Positions 50,254 through 58,241 of a DNA stretch of 64,000 nt are shown here, piece by piece (positions within the stretch are counted from its first letter, which is position 1; each line of letters begins with the position of its first letter). Position numbers and translations under genes: made by a program. Location: positions 62,001-126,000 of IMG/VR virus record IMGVR_UViG_3300035181_002093; one strand, written 5' to 3'. This stretch comes from a virus. A model generated the notes under the pieces. The model saw only the letters and a list, made by a program, of their open reading frames with translations, had not been told where the DNA came from and did not search any database.

Positions 50254-52554
50254 GTGGGTTCCGGCTGGGTCAAGTTCGCGATCCTTGGCAGCACGTACGC
50301 GCGTGCGCTGCAGAACCGCGCCGTGCGCACACACGGTGCCGAGAACGTCAACCCATCGACGTTCGCCGCGACTGCGGCGCAGCCCCAAGCGCGCTTCGAC
50401 ACAGACCTCTCGTCGTACGCACGACAGCGTGGTGCGCTTGTGCCGACGCAGCAGAGCCGTGCGATGTCCGGGCTCGCACATGATCTGCCGTGGCAGGGCG
50501 AGGAGCACCAGGCTCCCGTGAGCGCGTACGGTGCCGCGAACAAGATGCTCGAGGCGCGCGGGCTCTCACACAACGCGCGCCCGCCAGAAACGACGTCACA
50601 CCAACGAATCGAACAGGCGTTCGGCAAACCAACCGAGGCGAGTGGTGGCACGGAAGTCGGGCGCGCACGTTTGAACGCGCGCCCACAAGGTCCGAACCCG
50701 CTGCAACACCTCGACCAGTGGCAGCACGAGAACCCAGACAAGCCGCGCAACTGGATGCCGCCCGCCGGGGGCGCTGCGGTTCAACCCGCACAACAACAAC
50801 AACAGACGCACGCGCAGACGCAGGTGGGCTCGATGAGCGGCTGGAAGCCTCAGGCAACCACGAGTCCGATCACGACGACACGTCCTGCGGGGTCACCTTC
50901 GACAACGCAGCTCCTGCGAGACATGCGCGCCGAGCACGCGCCCGCGATGGCGGCGCCAGGCGGCGCCTCGACCGCCGTGTTGACCAAGCGGCCAGCGCCG
51001 AACATGGCGACGCAAGTCCTCAAGGCAGGCGCCGCTCGATTCAAGATCGCAAACCCTGCGTCTCTCATGACAAGCATCGGGCTTCCGCTTGCCGTGGGCG
51101 GAAGCATGTTGCTCAACAAGCCCGGCATCAAAGCGGACATCGCAGATCGTCTACACGGGCAAGGCGACATTCATCAAAAGGACGTCGCACAGGCGATCCC
51201 CGAAGAGCTGCAGGGCACTGCAGCACGCGCTGCACAAGCGCTCGCGGAACGTGGCATCGACCCCAAGGCTATGCGTTTCGCGGTCGACGCACCGTCGGGG
51301 GCAGGCAAGACCGTCTTGTCGAAGGCGTTGGCGCAGCAGATGGGGTTGCAGCACCACGGACTCGACTGGCGTCCGCACCTGCGTCTCCACCAGTTGATGG
51401 GCGGTGGAGACATCGAGAAGATGCCGTACACCCCGCATGCGGGCGAAGTCCTCGAGCACCAGCAACTCTTGCGCAGCTACGACCCGGAGATGTTCGACGT
51501 CGCGCTTCACATCCACAAGGATCCGAACACCATCAAGCAGCAGGTGCTCAAGCGGGGACGTGGGGCACGGACCGCAGACCTCCTCGACTACGACAAGTCG
51601 ATCGACGTCGGTCGCAAGGCGTTCGAGACGCTCGGTGGAGAGCCGATCGATCTGGGCGGCGGCATCATCATGAAGGTTCGTCCGCAAGAGGGCTGGGGCA
51701 ACCAGCTCGAGCAGCGACTGGCCCAGCAGGGCATCGACGCCACGGGCCTCACACGGCACCAGAAGCTGCTCTCGCTGCACAGCGGCAAGCGCGAAGAACA
51801 TGGCGCGGGCTGGACGCCGTACATAAAGAACCCGTTCTCGGGCGCGGAAACGTCTGCGCTGGGATCGACGGGACCATTGGGCGCGTCGATCGCGGGGATG
51901 CTTGGAAAACAAGCAAGCCGACGAAGCGATGAACGGGAGGCGCGTCATACCGCGATCGCAGGAGGTGCTGCAGTGGGTGGGCACCTATTGAAGGGACTGA
52001 TGCATCGCGCCACTGATGCGCTCGTTACCAAAGAACGCACGCCAAAAAATCTAGAAAACACAGTTCAGACATTTGCAAAGAGAATGCTGCCAGCAGACGC
52101 TGAAAACGATCTGAACGTGTATGTTGGGCCGCATCTGGATGAGGGTGCTGGAAAGCGCCTTCTTAACCTAAAACCAACAAGTTCAGATGCGGCTGTTGCG
52201 CATGAGTTGGGGCACGTTTCGAACTACGAATCCCCGTTGACCAAGTGGAGACCGTCGACAGTTCCATTGGACAACGTTCTCCCTTACACAGGCATGGGTG
52301 CAACTGGGTATGGCATTATGGCAAAACACCCAAGCTATGCTCCTGCGCTTGCACATCTCGCTGTGTCATCGCCGAGGCTTCTAGACGAGGGCCTAGCGAG
52401 TCTACGTGCGTCAAAGCACCTAATCAGTGAACACGGCGTGCGCGGTTTGGGACAAGCCCTATCGTTGGCATTTCCGTTTGGAACGTATGCACTTCCTGCT
52501 GCAATGCCGCTGGGCATAACCGCACTCAAACGGCACCTCGACGATAACGACTAA
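50254..52554 (+). CDS. P-loop kinase-like protein fused to HExxH domain
   Basis: A 766-residue multidomain protein. Residues 1-300 are mostly disordered with short helices and one AGAARFKIA segment. A P-loop domain follows (about 340-480): Walker A APSGAGKT (346-353, K352) and a zeta-toxin or nucleotide-kinase-like layout with VALHIHKDPNTIK. The C-terminal domain (about 600-766) carries VAHELGHV with HExxH at 650-654, a zinc-metallopeptidase motif; a third ligand is not identified. The C-terminal ~190 residues have clearly lower G+C, suggesting a separately acquired domain. It ends tail-to-tail with the biotin-carrier-like gene. Confidence 0.65.
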   Translation: MGSGWVKFAILGSTYARALQNRAVRTHGAENVNPSTFAATAAQPQARFDTDLSSYARQRGALVPTQQSRAMSGLAHDLPWQGEEHQAPVSAYGAANKMLEARGLSHNARPPETTSHQRIEQAFGKPTEASGGTEVGRARLNARPQGPNPLQHLDQWQHENPDKPRNWMPPAGGAAVQPAQQQQQTHAQTQVGSMSGWKPQATTSPITTTRPAGSPSTTQLLRDMRAEHAPAMAAPGGASTAVLTKRPAPNMATQVLKAGAARFKIANPASLMTSIGLPLAVGGSMLLNKPGIKADIADRLHGQGDIHQKDVAQAIPEELQGTAARAAQALAERGIDPKAMRFAVDAPSGAGKTVLSKALAQQMGLQHHGLDWRPHLRLHQLMGGGDIEKMPYTPHAGEVLEHQQLLRSYDPEMFDVALHIHKDPNTIKQQVLKRGRGARTADLLDYDKSIDVGRKAFETLGGEPIDLGGGIIMKVRPQEGWGNQLEQRLAQQGIDATGLTRHQKLLSLHSGKREEHGAGWTPYIKNPFSGAETSALGSTGPLGASIAGMLGKQASRRSDEREARHTAIAGGAAVGGHLLKGLMHRATDALVTKERTPKNLENTVQTFAKRMLPADAENDLNVYVGPHLDEGAGKRLLNLKPTSSDAAVAHELGHVSNYESPLTKWRPSTVPLDNVLPYTGMGATGYGIMAKHPSYAPALAHLAVSSPRLLDEGLASLRASKHLISEHGVRGLGQALSLAFPFGTYALPAAMPLGITALKRHLDDND

Positions 52555-52775
52555 GGCTTGTCGTCGACGATCGCCACGAGGTCGTCCGCCTCGAGCGTCT
52601 GCCCACACGCGGCCAGCCACGTAACCTCGCCATCGACAGGAGTCTCCACTGGAAACTCCGTCTTCATGACCTCGCAGATGAGCAACGTGGTGCCCGCGAC
52701 AACACGCTGACCTACGCCCACCGAGTGTGTCCACACGCTGCCCCCGACAGGGGACCGGATCGAATGCTTGGCCAT
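52551..52775 (-). CDS. Biotin/lipoyl-carrier-like protein
   Basis: A 74-residue protein that is essentially one biotinyl/lipoyl domain. The strand pattern SPVGGSVWTHSVGVGQRV, the hairpin CEVMKTEFPV with the acceptor lysine K38, and TPVDGEVTWLAACGQTLEADDLVAIV match biotin carboxyl carrier domains, whose consensus hairpin is E(A/V)MKM. Met-Lys is kept and the following residue is Thr. The family moves CO2 or acyl groups in carboxylases; no carboxylase gene is near, so a repurposed role is more likely. Confidence 0.75.
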   Translation of the reverse strand: MAKHSIRSPVGGSVWTHSVGVGQRVVAGTTLLICEVMKTEFPVETPVDGEVTWLAACGQTLEADDLVAIVDDKP

Positions 52776-52789
52776 GTTTACTAGATAAA

Positions 52790-53251
52790 CTAGAACACAG
52801 ACCCGCGCACGAAGACACGCAAGAATTCGGTGGGCTCCGAACCGACGTTCTTCACTTGGACACGAAAGTAGCGCCCGAAGATGGTGCAGAAGTACTTGCC
52901 GGTGGGACCCTGCTTGGCCGGTTCGTACATCTGCTTGAGGGCCTCCGCGTCGAAGTTCAAGCTCGAGATGTTGTCGTCGGTGACGTAGAAACCCTGCGCG
53001 TCGGTCTCTTCGTTCGAGAACGACAGCGTCATCTCGAGCGGTTGATCCGACGCGACCGAGCCGTAGAACCGTGTGAACGGCTGAGCATCGTGAAACGCTG
53101 AAACGACGGTGCCGGGCTCAAGCGGCTTCTCGAAACGGTTCAGCGTCGAGAACCGAGGCTGTCCAAAAAAGGGCGTCTGATCGGGCGGCGGAGGCTGCAC
53201 CCACGCGAAGATCAGGTTGAAGGAGTTCTTGGGGTAGTGCGTGAACGGCAC
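52790..53251 (-). CDS. Structural beta-rich protein
   Basis: A 153-residue protein with GTG start and many beta strands (GKYFCTIFGRYFRVQVKNV; LRVFVRGSVF). It lies in a minus-strand group with a similar 106-residue protein and a fibre-like protein, so an adhesion or virion-surface role is likely. It shares the phrase-like pattern of a flexible N-terminus plus beta sandwich with its neighbour. Confidence 0.55.
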   Translation of the reverse strand: MPFTHYPKNSFNLIFAWVQPPPPDQTPFFGQPRFSTLNRFEKPLEPGTVVSAFHDAQPFTRFYGSVASDQPLEMTLSFSNEETDAQGFYVTDDNISSLNFDAEALKQMYEPAKQGPTGKYFCTIFGRYFRVQVKNVGSEPTEFLRVFVRGSVF

Positions 53252-53252
53252 G

Positions 53253-53573
53253 TCAGCCTCCCAACTCTTCGTCGGTAGGTGAAGGTGTCTTGGGCTCGAG
53301 CAGGTTCAACGAGAGCCCGTTGACGACGAACGCGGTCATCCCAAGCTGTGTGCAATACCAGAACCCCGCCACCGTCACGCGGTCGTCCCAAGACGTGCCT
53401 GCGGCCACATCGAACCACGCCTGTCGATCGAAGCTGATCCACAACGTGTTCGTTCCGGTGTTGCGCATCGAGACCTGCCGCGTGGAGGTCTCGAACTTGT
53501 GATACCGGATGGTCGCACGCGCGACGCATTCGGCCGGCATTGCCTGGCCGGCGTCGGCGTGATGCGACCCCAC
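53253..53573 (-). CDS. Small beta-rich structural protein
   Basis: A 106-residue protein. The core TRQVSMRNTGTNTLWISFD and WDDRVTVAGFWYCTQLGM suggest a jelly-roll or Ig-like fold, as in minor virion proteins. The GTG start at 53573 lacks a good ribosome site; an ATG at 53540 is an alternative. Placed between fibre-like and beta-rich genes. Confidence 0.5.
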   Translation of the reverse strand: MGSHHADAGQAMPAECVARATIRYHKFETSTRQVSMRNTGTNTLWISFDRQAWFDVAAGTSWDDRVTVAGFWYCTQLGMTAFVVNGLSLNLLEPKTPSPTDEELGG

Positions 53574-53584
53574 CTACGAAGAAC

Positions 53585-54478
53585 TCAGGTGAACGAGACG
53601 CCGGAGCCGCCGTAGCCGACGACGTTCCATGCCGCCCCCGACCACTCGAACTCGATGAAGTCCTTCACGACCGACACGGTGGCGGTTGCGAAGTTGCCTG
53701 CAGTCGCGGGCGTCAGCACGCCGCTGCCGCCGTCGACGGTGTGGAACAGTGTCTTGCGCTGACCTGCGCGCGTGCCGTTCGCGAGGGTCAGCGCGTTGAC
53801 GCCCGTCGACGTGAACAGGGTGGTACGCGTGGTGACGTTGACCGCACCTGCGCCCGACAGCGCCTGAGGCGCGCTGACGAACATCGCGTTGAGCGTCGGG
53901 TTCGGGTAGGTGCCTGCGAGATCACCACCCGCTGCGCCGGACGAGATGGACGCGCTCGAGACCGAGACCCAGGCGTTGGTGCCGGTCTTCATCAGCCACG
54001 CCATGCCGCGGTTGGTGTTGATGACGACGTTGGCGCCGCCGTTGATGGTGCCGGCAGATGCGACCGTGATGGTCACATTGTTCGCGCCAGCGTCGCCCTT
54101 GGCGTCGATGACCTGCACGAGCTGGCCGATCTTCGCGGCGGCCGATAGGACCACCGAAACCGCACCGGGCACGGTCAGGTTGGTCAGGATGGCTTGGTCG
54201 CCAGCGATCCCGTTGTACGGAGACGCCAGCACGGTGCTGATGTGTTCCGGCAGTGTGTCTGCCGACGACGCAGGGTCGTCTGCGACGGTCCACGTGATGT
54301 TCGCCAGGGTCGCTTCGGCGATGAGCTGTGGCTCGATCGACGCGAGCGCCAGGAGCGTCATCGCCAGGTTGGTCACGCTACCGCTAGCGGGAACCGTGAA
54401 AGAGACGCCCGAGAGACCCGAGGGGTCCGCGAGCGCGATCGGGCTGGTGCGAAGATTGGCTACCGTCAGAAGGGGCAT
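53585..54478 (-). CDS. Tail fibre-like protein
   Basis: A 297-residue beta-rich protein with Thr/Ala/Gly/Val composition. The segment GGDLAGTYPNPTL (about 193-205) is a recurrent motif of phage tail-fibre and collar proteins. The N-terminal domain resembles a small beta sandwich and the C-terminal ~90 residues end in EFEWSGAAWNVVGY, typical for fibre tips. It is preceded by a TATAAT box and GAGAGG. It would bind host receptors or decorate the virion. Confidence 0.7.
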   Translation of the reverse strand: MPLLTVANLRTSPIALADPSGLSGVSFTVPASGSVTNLAMTLLALASIEPQLIAEATLANITWTVADDPASSADTLPEHISTVLASPYNGIAGDQAILTNLTVPGAVSVVLSAAAKIGQLVQVIDAKGDAGANNVTITVASAGTINGGANVVINTNRGMAWLMKTGTNAWVSVSSASISSGAAGGDLAGTYPNPTLNAMFVSAPQALSGAGAVNVTTRTTLFTSTGVNALTLANGTRAGQRKTLFHTVDGGSGVLTPATAGNFATATVSVVKDFIEFEWSGAAWNVVGYGGSGVSFT

Positions 54479-54503
54479 CTGGAACCTCTCGGGGTGTGCA
54501 GGA

Positions 54504-54509
54504 ATTATA
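54504..54509 (-). promoter_or_regulatory. Putative -10 box for fibre-like gene
   Basis: Reading on the minus strand, TATAAT in atcccctataattcctg, 25 bases before the ATG at 54478, with gagagg between. It lies in the 87-base divergent region shared with the endolysin gene; no comparable box was found for the plus strand. Confidence 0.5.
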
Positions 54510-54565
54510 GGGGATTGGGGTCAAAAAAAGAGATTGCGCCTCGAGGATGGTTTACCGTCGAGAGA

Positions 54566-55444
54566 ATGTCGTTGGTGATCCCCGTTCATGAACAGCACTA
54601 CCCGGACAAGCTCCTCCCCTACCGACTCGAGGAGTACGTCCGGGACGACGGCAGCCCGCCCACACAGAACCGCGCGTACGCCAAGCGGGTGACCGGGCAG
54701 CAGACCTACGACGCCGTCGTCGCCGCGCAGGCCCGTCTGGGCCTGGCCAACATCGACCCCCGCTACTACGTCGGCACGTGCTTCCACGAAGCAGGGTGTG
54801 CCAACGAGTGGGACACCGAGATCGCGAGCGCGTCCTGCCCGCCCGGCTTCCAGAGCGTGGGCGCCTATCAGATCGGCGATGAGGAGGCACGGCGCTACGG
54901 CTACGCGCTCGCGGACATGCTGGACTTCAACAAGGCTACCGAGTGCATGGTCAAGCTGGCCGAGGCGAACCGCAGCCAGCTGCGCCTGTACGCCAAACTT
55001 CCGCCGGGAGCCCCCGATCCCGACTACGGAACGTGGGCGGGCGGAACGATGCGCGCGTACCTGGCGATCGCGCACAACCACGGCACCGGCTACGCACGCC
55101 TGACGATCGCGAAGTATGGCATGGACTGGACCGCGTACAAGACGCGCAACACGACCGACAACGTCGTGACCCACGGCTATGGCGAGGACTGTGTGACGGG
55201 CGGCGCGTACTACCCGACAGCGCCGCCGGCCCCGCAACCGGCACAGCGCACGCTCATGCTGAAGGACCCGCGGATGACGGGACCTGATGTGGCCGACCTG
55301 CAGAAGCACCTGAAGATCTCCAACGATGGGATCTTCGGCGTGGGCACCGACACGGCGGTCCGCAAGTTTCAGCAAGCCAAGGGTCTCGTCATCGACGGCA
55401 TCGTTGGTCCCAAGACGTGGGACGCGATCATGGCTACTTCGTAG
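54566..55444 (+). CDS. Endolysin: lysozyme-like domain plus peptidoglycan-binding domain
   Basis: A 292-residue protein. The N-terminal domain (about 40-190) has the lysozyme or transglycosylase-like pattern YYVGTCFHEAGC, with E75 as the likely acid, followed by FQSVGAYQIGDEEARRYG and a helical region. The Pro/Ala linker APPAPQPAQ leads to a C-terminal peptidoglycan-binding domain (about 228-292): MTGPDVADLQKHLKI, NDGIFGVGTDTAVRKFQQ and IDGIVGPKTWDAI. It cleaves or binds cell-wall peptidoglycan at lysis. No signal peptide is seen, so export would need a holin. ATG 54566 is preceded by gagaga. Confidence 0.85.
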   Translation: MSLVIPVHEQHYPDKLLPYRLEEYVRDDGSPPTQNRAYAKRVTGQQTYDAVVAAQARLGLANIDPRYYVGTCFHEAGCANEWDTEIASASCPPGFQSVGAYQIGDEEARRYGYALADMLDFNKATECMVKLAEANRSQLRLYAKLPPGAPDPDYGTWAGGTMRAYLAIAHNHGTGYARLTIAKYGMDWTAYKTRNTTDNVVTHGYGEDCVTGGAYYPTAPPAPQPAQRTLMLKDPRMTGPDVADLQKHLKISNDGIFGVGTDTAVRKFQQAKGLVIDGIVGPKTWDAIMATS

Positions 55445-55718
55445 CGACGTCCGCCTGGTCACGGTCCGGGTTCGCACGACGGAGCCCGTACAGGATGTAG
55501 ATCGCCGCCGGCTTGCCTGCACGCGTCTTGCGCCGCGCAGCGCGTGCCTCGATGAGCTTCATCGCGGCCAGTTCGTTCACGCGCGCGGATACGCTCTGGT
55601 GCGTGCGCTTCACGACCACCTCGATCTCGTCCGTGGTGGCACCTTCCCACCCCGCCGTCCGGATCACGTTGTAGACCTGCAACTGCAGGTCGCTCAGCTT
55701 GCTTTCGACGTCAGCCAT
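55434..55718 (-). CDS. Winged-helix DNA-binding protein
   Basis: A 94-residue protein from ATG 55718, behind GAAGGAG. The helix-turn-helix DEIEVVVKRTHQSVSARVNEL is followed by a wing (KLIEARAARRKTRAGKPAAIYIL), the layout of small MarR- or replication-type winged-helix regulators. It overlaps the endolysin gene end to end by 11 bases. It probably regulates phage genes; targets are unknown. Confidence 0.7.
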   Translation of the reverse strand: MADVESKLSDLQLQVYNVIRTAGWEGATTDEIEVVVKRTHQSVSARVNELAAMKLIEARAARRKTRAGKPAAIYILYGLRRANPDRDQADVATK

Positions 55719-55920
55719 CAGTCTTCTCCTTCGTGGGTTCGTAGCAAGCCGGACATTTGTCCGCGCCGACCGGAACGAGCTGTGACAGGCACCGCGCGCA
55801 GGGCGCGTCCTCGTATGCATGACTCATGTCGAGGAACGCAGTCTCCAGGGCCCACGCGACACGTGCGACCTGATTCATCAGGTCCATGATCGCGACGACG
55901 ACACGATCCTCGTCAGGCAT
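55711..55920 (-). CDS. Small zinc-ribbon protein
   Basis: A 69-residue protein from ATG 55920. Helical N-terminus (VVVAIMDLMNQVARVAWALE) and C-terminal CARCLSQLVPVGADKCPAC zinc knuckle pair. It overlaps both neighbours by 8 bases, so it is translated in series with the winged-helix gene. Possibly a regulator; no family is assigned. Confidence 0.6.
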   Translation of the reverse strand: MPDEDRVVVAIMDLMNQVARVAWALETAFLDMSHAYEDAPCARCLSQLVPVGADKCPACYEPTKEKTDG

Positions 55921-56134
55921 CACCGAGCACATTCTTCTCGGCCCACCACATCTTCACGATGAGCTTGCCGGCGTCGTCCTTCTTCCACACCTCTGAGTCG
56001 TCGTGCACGACGGACTTCGGGATCCACTTCTCACCGGCGCCGGCTAGGGCAACCAGGATTGCTTTCTCGGTCTCGCGGGTGACCTTGCCTTCACCCATGT
56101 CATGCGGCTCGTCGCCGCTACTATCCCTTGGCAT
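55913..56134 (-). CDS. Small hypothetical protein
   Basis: A 73-residue protein with ATG at 56134 behind AAAGGAG. It includes TRETEKAILVALAGAGEKWIP, VVHDDSEVWKKD and KLIVKMWWAEKNVL, which looks like a small alpha/beta domain common in phage early regions. The function is unknown. Confidence 0.6.
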   Translation of the reverse strand: MPRDSSGDEPHDMGEGKVTRETEKAILVALAGAGEKWIPKSVVHDDSEVWKKDDAGKLIVKMWWAEKNVLGDA

Positions 56135-56155
56135 GCGTTCTCCTTTCGTTGAATT

Positions 56156-56686
56156 TCACAGCAACACCGACTCGATGGCCTGCACGATGCCCGGCCACGT
56201 GTGCGACGACATCCCTTCCCACAGGTCGCGATCGTTGTACGCACGGCGAAACAAGATGCCTTGGCTCTTGGGCCAGGCGTTCGCCCATGTCACCAACGTC
56301 TCCGTCTTGTCCTCGACGAGGATGTCCCCGAAGATGCCGTGCTTGCGCTTGCTGCGCACGTGAAGGACGTCGTTGATGTCGAACTCCATCTTCTCGACGA
56401 GCCACTGGTCACGCTCGTGCATCCAGTGCTCGCCACCGAACGGCGATGTCACCGCCCAGACGTCGGCGAACTCACGGACGCGCTCGACGCCTTCGCGCGC
56501 GCCCTCGTACGCAGGAATGCCAAGACAGAGACCGGGCTTCTCCATCGCCTTGTAGATAGCCTTGGCCTGCGCGGGCTCGATGTCCAAGGACTTCATGATG
56601 TCCCAGTCCTGGACATCGTCATGCGTGTATCGCTTAAGGGTAGCGGGAAAATACTTCGTACATTTCTTACATAAACGTCGTTTCAA
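56156..56686 (-). CDS. 5'-nucleotidase-like (NT5C/HAD) protein, N-terminus unusual
   Basis: A 176-residue protein, TTG start. Residues from about 55 on match HAD deoxyribonucleotidase-type proteins: LCLGIPAYEGAREGVERV, ADVWAVTSPFGG (motif II, TS), SKRKHGIFGDILVEDKTE (K and D, motifs III-IV) and SQGILFRRAYN. The N-terminal DxDGV nucleophile motif expected about 25 residues before THDDVQDWDI is absent. Instead there is LCKKCTKYFPATLKRY, a zinc-knuckle-like segment. An upstream in-frame stop excludes a simple extension. Either the nucleophile is lost by truncation or frameshift, or the chain is non-catalytic. Confidence 0.65.
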   Translation of the reverse strand: MKRRLCKKCTKYFPATLKRYTHDDVQDWDIMKSLDIEPAQAKAIYKAMEKPGLCLGIPAYEGAREGVERVREFADVWAVTSPFGGEHWMHERDQWLVEKMEFDINDVLHVRSKRKHGIFGDILVEDKTETLVTWANAWPKSQGILFRRAYNDRDLWEGMSSHTWPGIVQAIESVLL

Positions 56687-56875
56687 GACGTCGCTCCGTA
56701 TGACGTAATAATGACTTCAGGAACAGGGGTTTATGCCGCAAGCGTCAACTGCGGACCAAAAAACAACTCGGGGCGAGCAAGCGCCAGGACCATCGTCCCT
56801 TGTGCCATCGCCACCACGCGAATGCCCGCCCATGCAAGTAGGCATGTTCGGCGAGCACGCGCGCGATGTCGGAGG
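56687..56875. other. Gene-poor stretch with possible frameshifted minus-strand microgene
   Basis: About 190 bases without a firm gene. On the minus strand a GTG overlapping the upstream stop (GTGA) opens a frame (TSDIARVLAEHAYLHGRAFA...). A second frame after a one-base shift reads VVAMAQGTMVLALARPELFF. A fused product would look protein-like, but neither frame alone is convincing. Confidence 0.3.
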
Positions 56876-57106
56876 TCACGGCTTGCGTTCCTCATCGGTC
56901 AGCTCGCTTTTGAAGGCGAACAGCTTATCCAGTTCGTCCGCGAATCCGATGAGTGCTTGCGAGGTAGCCGCTTCAACAGTCTCGTCGATAGCGTGATACC
57001 AGTACGCGCGCGTGCGAAGGCGCTTGGCCAGTTGGAACATCTGCCCAACGGACACAGCTCGCGACATCATCGGAGGCTGCCACATCTGTTCGTCATCGTC
57101 GGTCAC
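56876..57106 (-). CDS. Small helical hypothetical protein
   Basis: A 76-residue protein: QMFQLAKRLRTRAYWYHAI and ALIGFADELDKLFAFKSEL form helices; no motif. The start overlaps the upstream stop by 4 bases. A member of the minus-strand chain of small early-type genes. Confidence 0.55.
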   Translation of the reverse strand: MTDDDEQMWQPPMMSRAVSVGQMFQLAKRLRTRAYWYHAIDETVEAATSQALIGFADELDKLFAFKSELTDEERKP

Positions 57107-57405
57107 GGTGCGACAGGTGCAAAGTCCAAGTAGTCGAGAAGCGTCTTCGGCGGCTCGCCGTCACTGCTCAGCAAGAACACGGACACGCCCTCGTCCTTGA
57201 GCTTGCCCACCGCCCACCCCGCCGCGGCTCGCGGCGTCGTGAACCCCATCTGTCCCACGTGCACCGCGCGTCGGACTGGCATCATCGGATGCGTCGGGGT
57301 GAGCACGATGGTTGCGGACCAACGTCCGTTGTTGCCGTCGAGAAGGACTTCCCAGTTCTGACACTGGGCAGCCCACAAACCTTCGGGAAGTTTCGAAGCG
57401 AGCAT
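57103..57405 (-). CDS. Small hypothetical protein
   Basis: A 100-residue alpha/beta protein: NGRWSATIVLTPTHPMMP, FTTPRAAAGWAVGKLKDEG and VSVFLLSSDG. The TPRAAAGWA-type segment recalls small domains that fold around a conserved tryptophan in phage proteins, without assigned function. It overlaps its downstream neighbour by 4 bases. Confidence 0.6.
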   Translation of the reverse strand: MLASKLPEGLWAAQCQNWEVLLDGNNGRWSATIVLTPTHPMMPVRRAVHVGQMGFTTPRAAAGWAVGKLKDEGVSVFLLSSDGEPPKTLLDYLDFAPVAP

Positions 57406-57406
57406 G

Positions 57407-57628
57407 TTAGGTCCTTTCTTCGTCGTCCGAGATTCGGATGACGATGGGTTGTTCGAGAGGGTTGTCGACGGGCGTTAGCTCGTCGTCTTCATCTTCCTGC
57501 TCGCCTTCAAGCAGAAGGCGAACCTGAAACTCCGTAGCCAGTGCTGCTTTGACTGTCCGAGCAACCGCCAGAACTTCTTCTGACGACTGCTCCGGCAAGC
57601 AAAGCAAGACGCGGCGGCGGCGTCGCAT
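57407..57628 (-). CDS. Small hypothetical protein
   Basis: A 73-residue protein with basic N-terminus MRRRRRVLLCLPEQSSEEV and acidic, disordered C-terminus (GEQEDEDDELTP). Possibly a nucleic-acid mimic or charged adaptor; no family. It overlaps the upstream gene stop by one base. Confidence 0.5.
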   Translation of the reverse strand: MRRRRRVLLCLPEQSSEEVLAVARTVKAALATEFQVRLLLEGEQEDEDDELTPVDNPLEQPIVIRISDDEERT

Positions 57629-57954
57629 CAGTGCACCAAGCGCATGTGTTTCATCAGGCCGTCTCGTTGACGGTCGTAGAGCACATACGTATCGTGGTCA
57701 TCACTGATGCCCGCGACTTGAAATTCACCCCTCTTACGCGACCCGTCGCGCAAGAAGACTTCGATCTCGTACATGACGCTGTCGTCCGCGTGCTGAGGGC
57801 ACTGATGGACGGTCACCGCGCGTACGTCCTCGACGCCTACGTCTCCAACCAGCTCCCGCACGCGAACCGGAACCGCGAACGCCACAGGGAGTTCGCAGCG
57901 CAGACCCGCTTGTAGGAGCTGGTTGCTCAGGCAGTTGAACTCGTTGGTGCTCAC
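57628..57954 (-). CDS. Small hypothetical protein
   Basis: A 108-residue protein. The C-terminal half (MYEIEVFLRDGSRKRGEFQVAG, DTYVLYDRQRD) looks like a small beta barrel; the N-terminal half has LLQAGLRCELPVAFAVPVRV. No family is recognised. Confidence 0.55.
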   Translation of the reverse strand: MSTNEFNCLSNQLLQAGLRCELPVAFAVPVRVRELVGDVGVEDVRAVTVHQCPQHADDSVMYEIEVFLRDGSRKRGEFQVAGISDDHDTYVLYDRQRDGLMKHMRLVH

Positions 57955-57968
57955 TGCCTAAGTGTAGG

Positions 57969-58238
57969 TCACGGGGACGCCGGAAGGGGATCTCGATCCC
58001 CTAACACCACTTCGTCGATCTGCTCCTCGGTGAGCTTGCGCTCCTCGATGCACAAGGCCTCGACGTGCCGTGCGATGCGGTGGACGTGTCGGATCAAGAA
58101 GAGCAGCGCCTCTTCTTCCGTGGTGCCGCCTGCATGAAGAACCTCACGGTTGTTCACGTAGAGCACCTTGAAGATGCGGTCGCCGTCCTGCTCCGTCTCG
58201 ATGCGCGGCTTTGACGAGGGTTTGAGAATCCTCGCCAC
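57969..58238 (-). CDS. Small hypothetical protein
   Basis: An 89-residue protein: DGDRIFKVLYVNNREVLHAGG (beta hairpin) followed by helices TTEEEALLFLIRHVHRIARHV and LTEEQIDEVVLGD. It resembles small acidic phage early proteins. It starts 3 bases after the membrane-protein stop. Confidence 0.55.
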   Translation of the reverse strand: MARILKPSSKPRIETEQDGDRIFKVLYVNNREVLHAGGTTEEEALLFLIRHVHRIARHVEALCIEERKLTEEQIDEVVLGDRDPLPASP

Positions 58239-58241
58239 GGC

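Noticed and set aside
56711-57133. 140-aa plus-strand frame over small minus-strand genes
   Set aside because: Arg/His-rich and lying opposite two coupled minus-strand genes with coherent starts; more likely a shadow.
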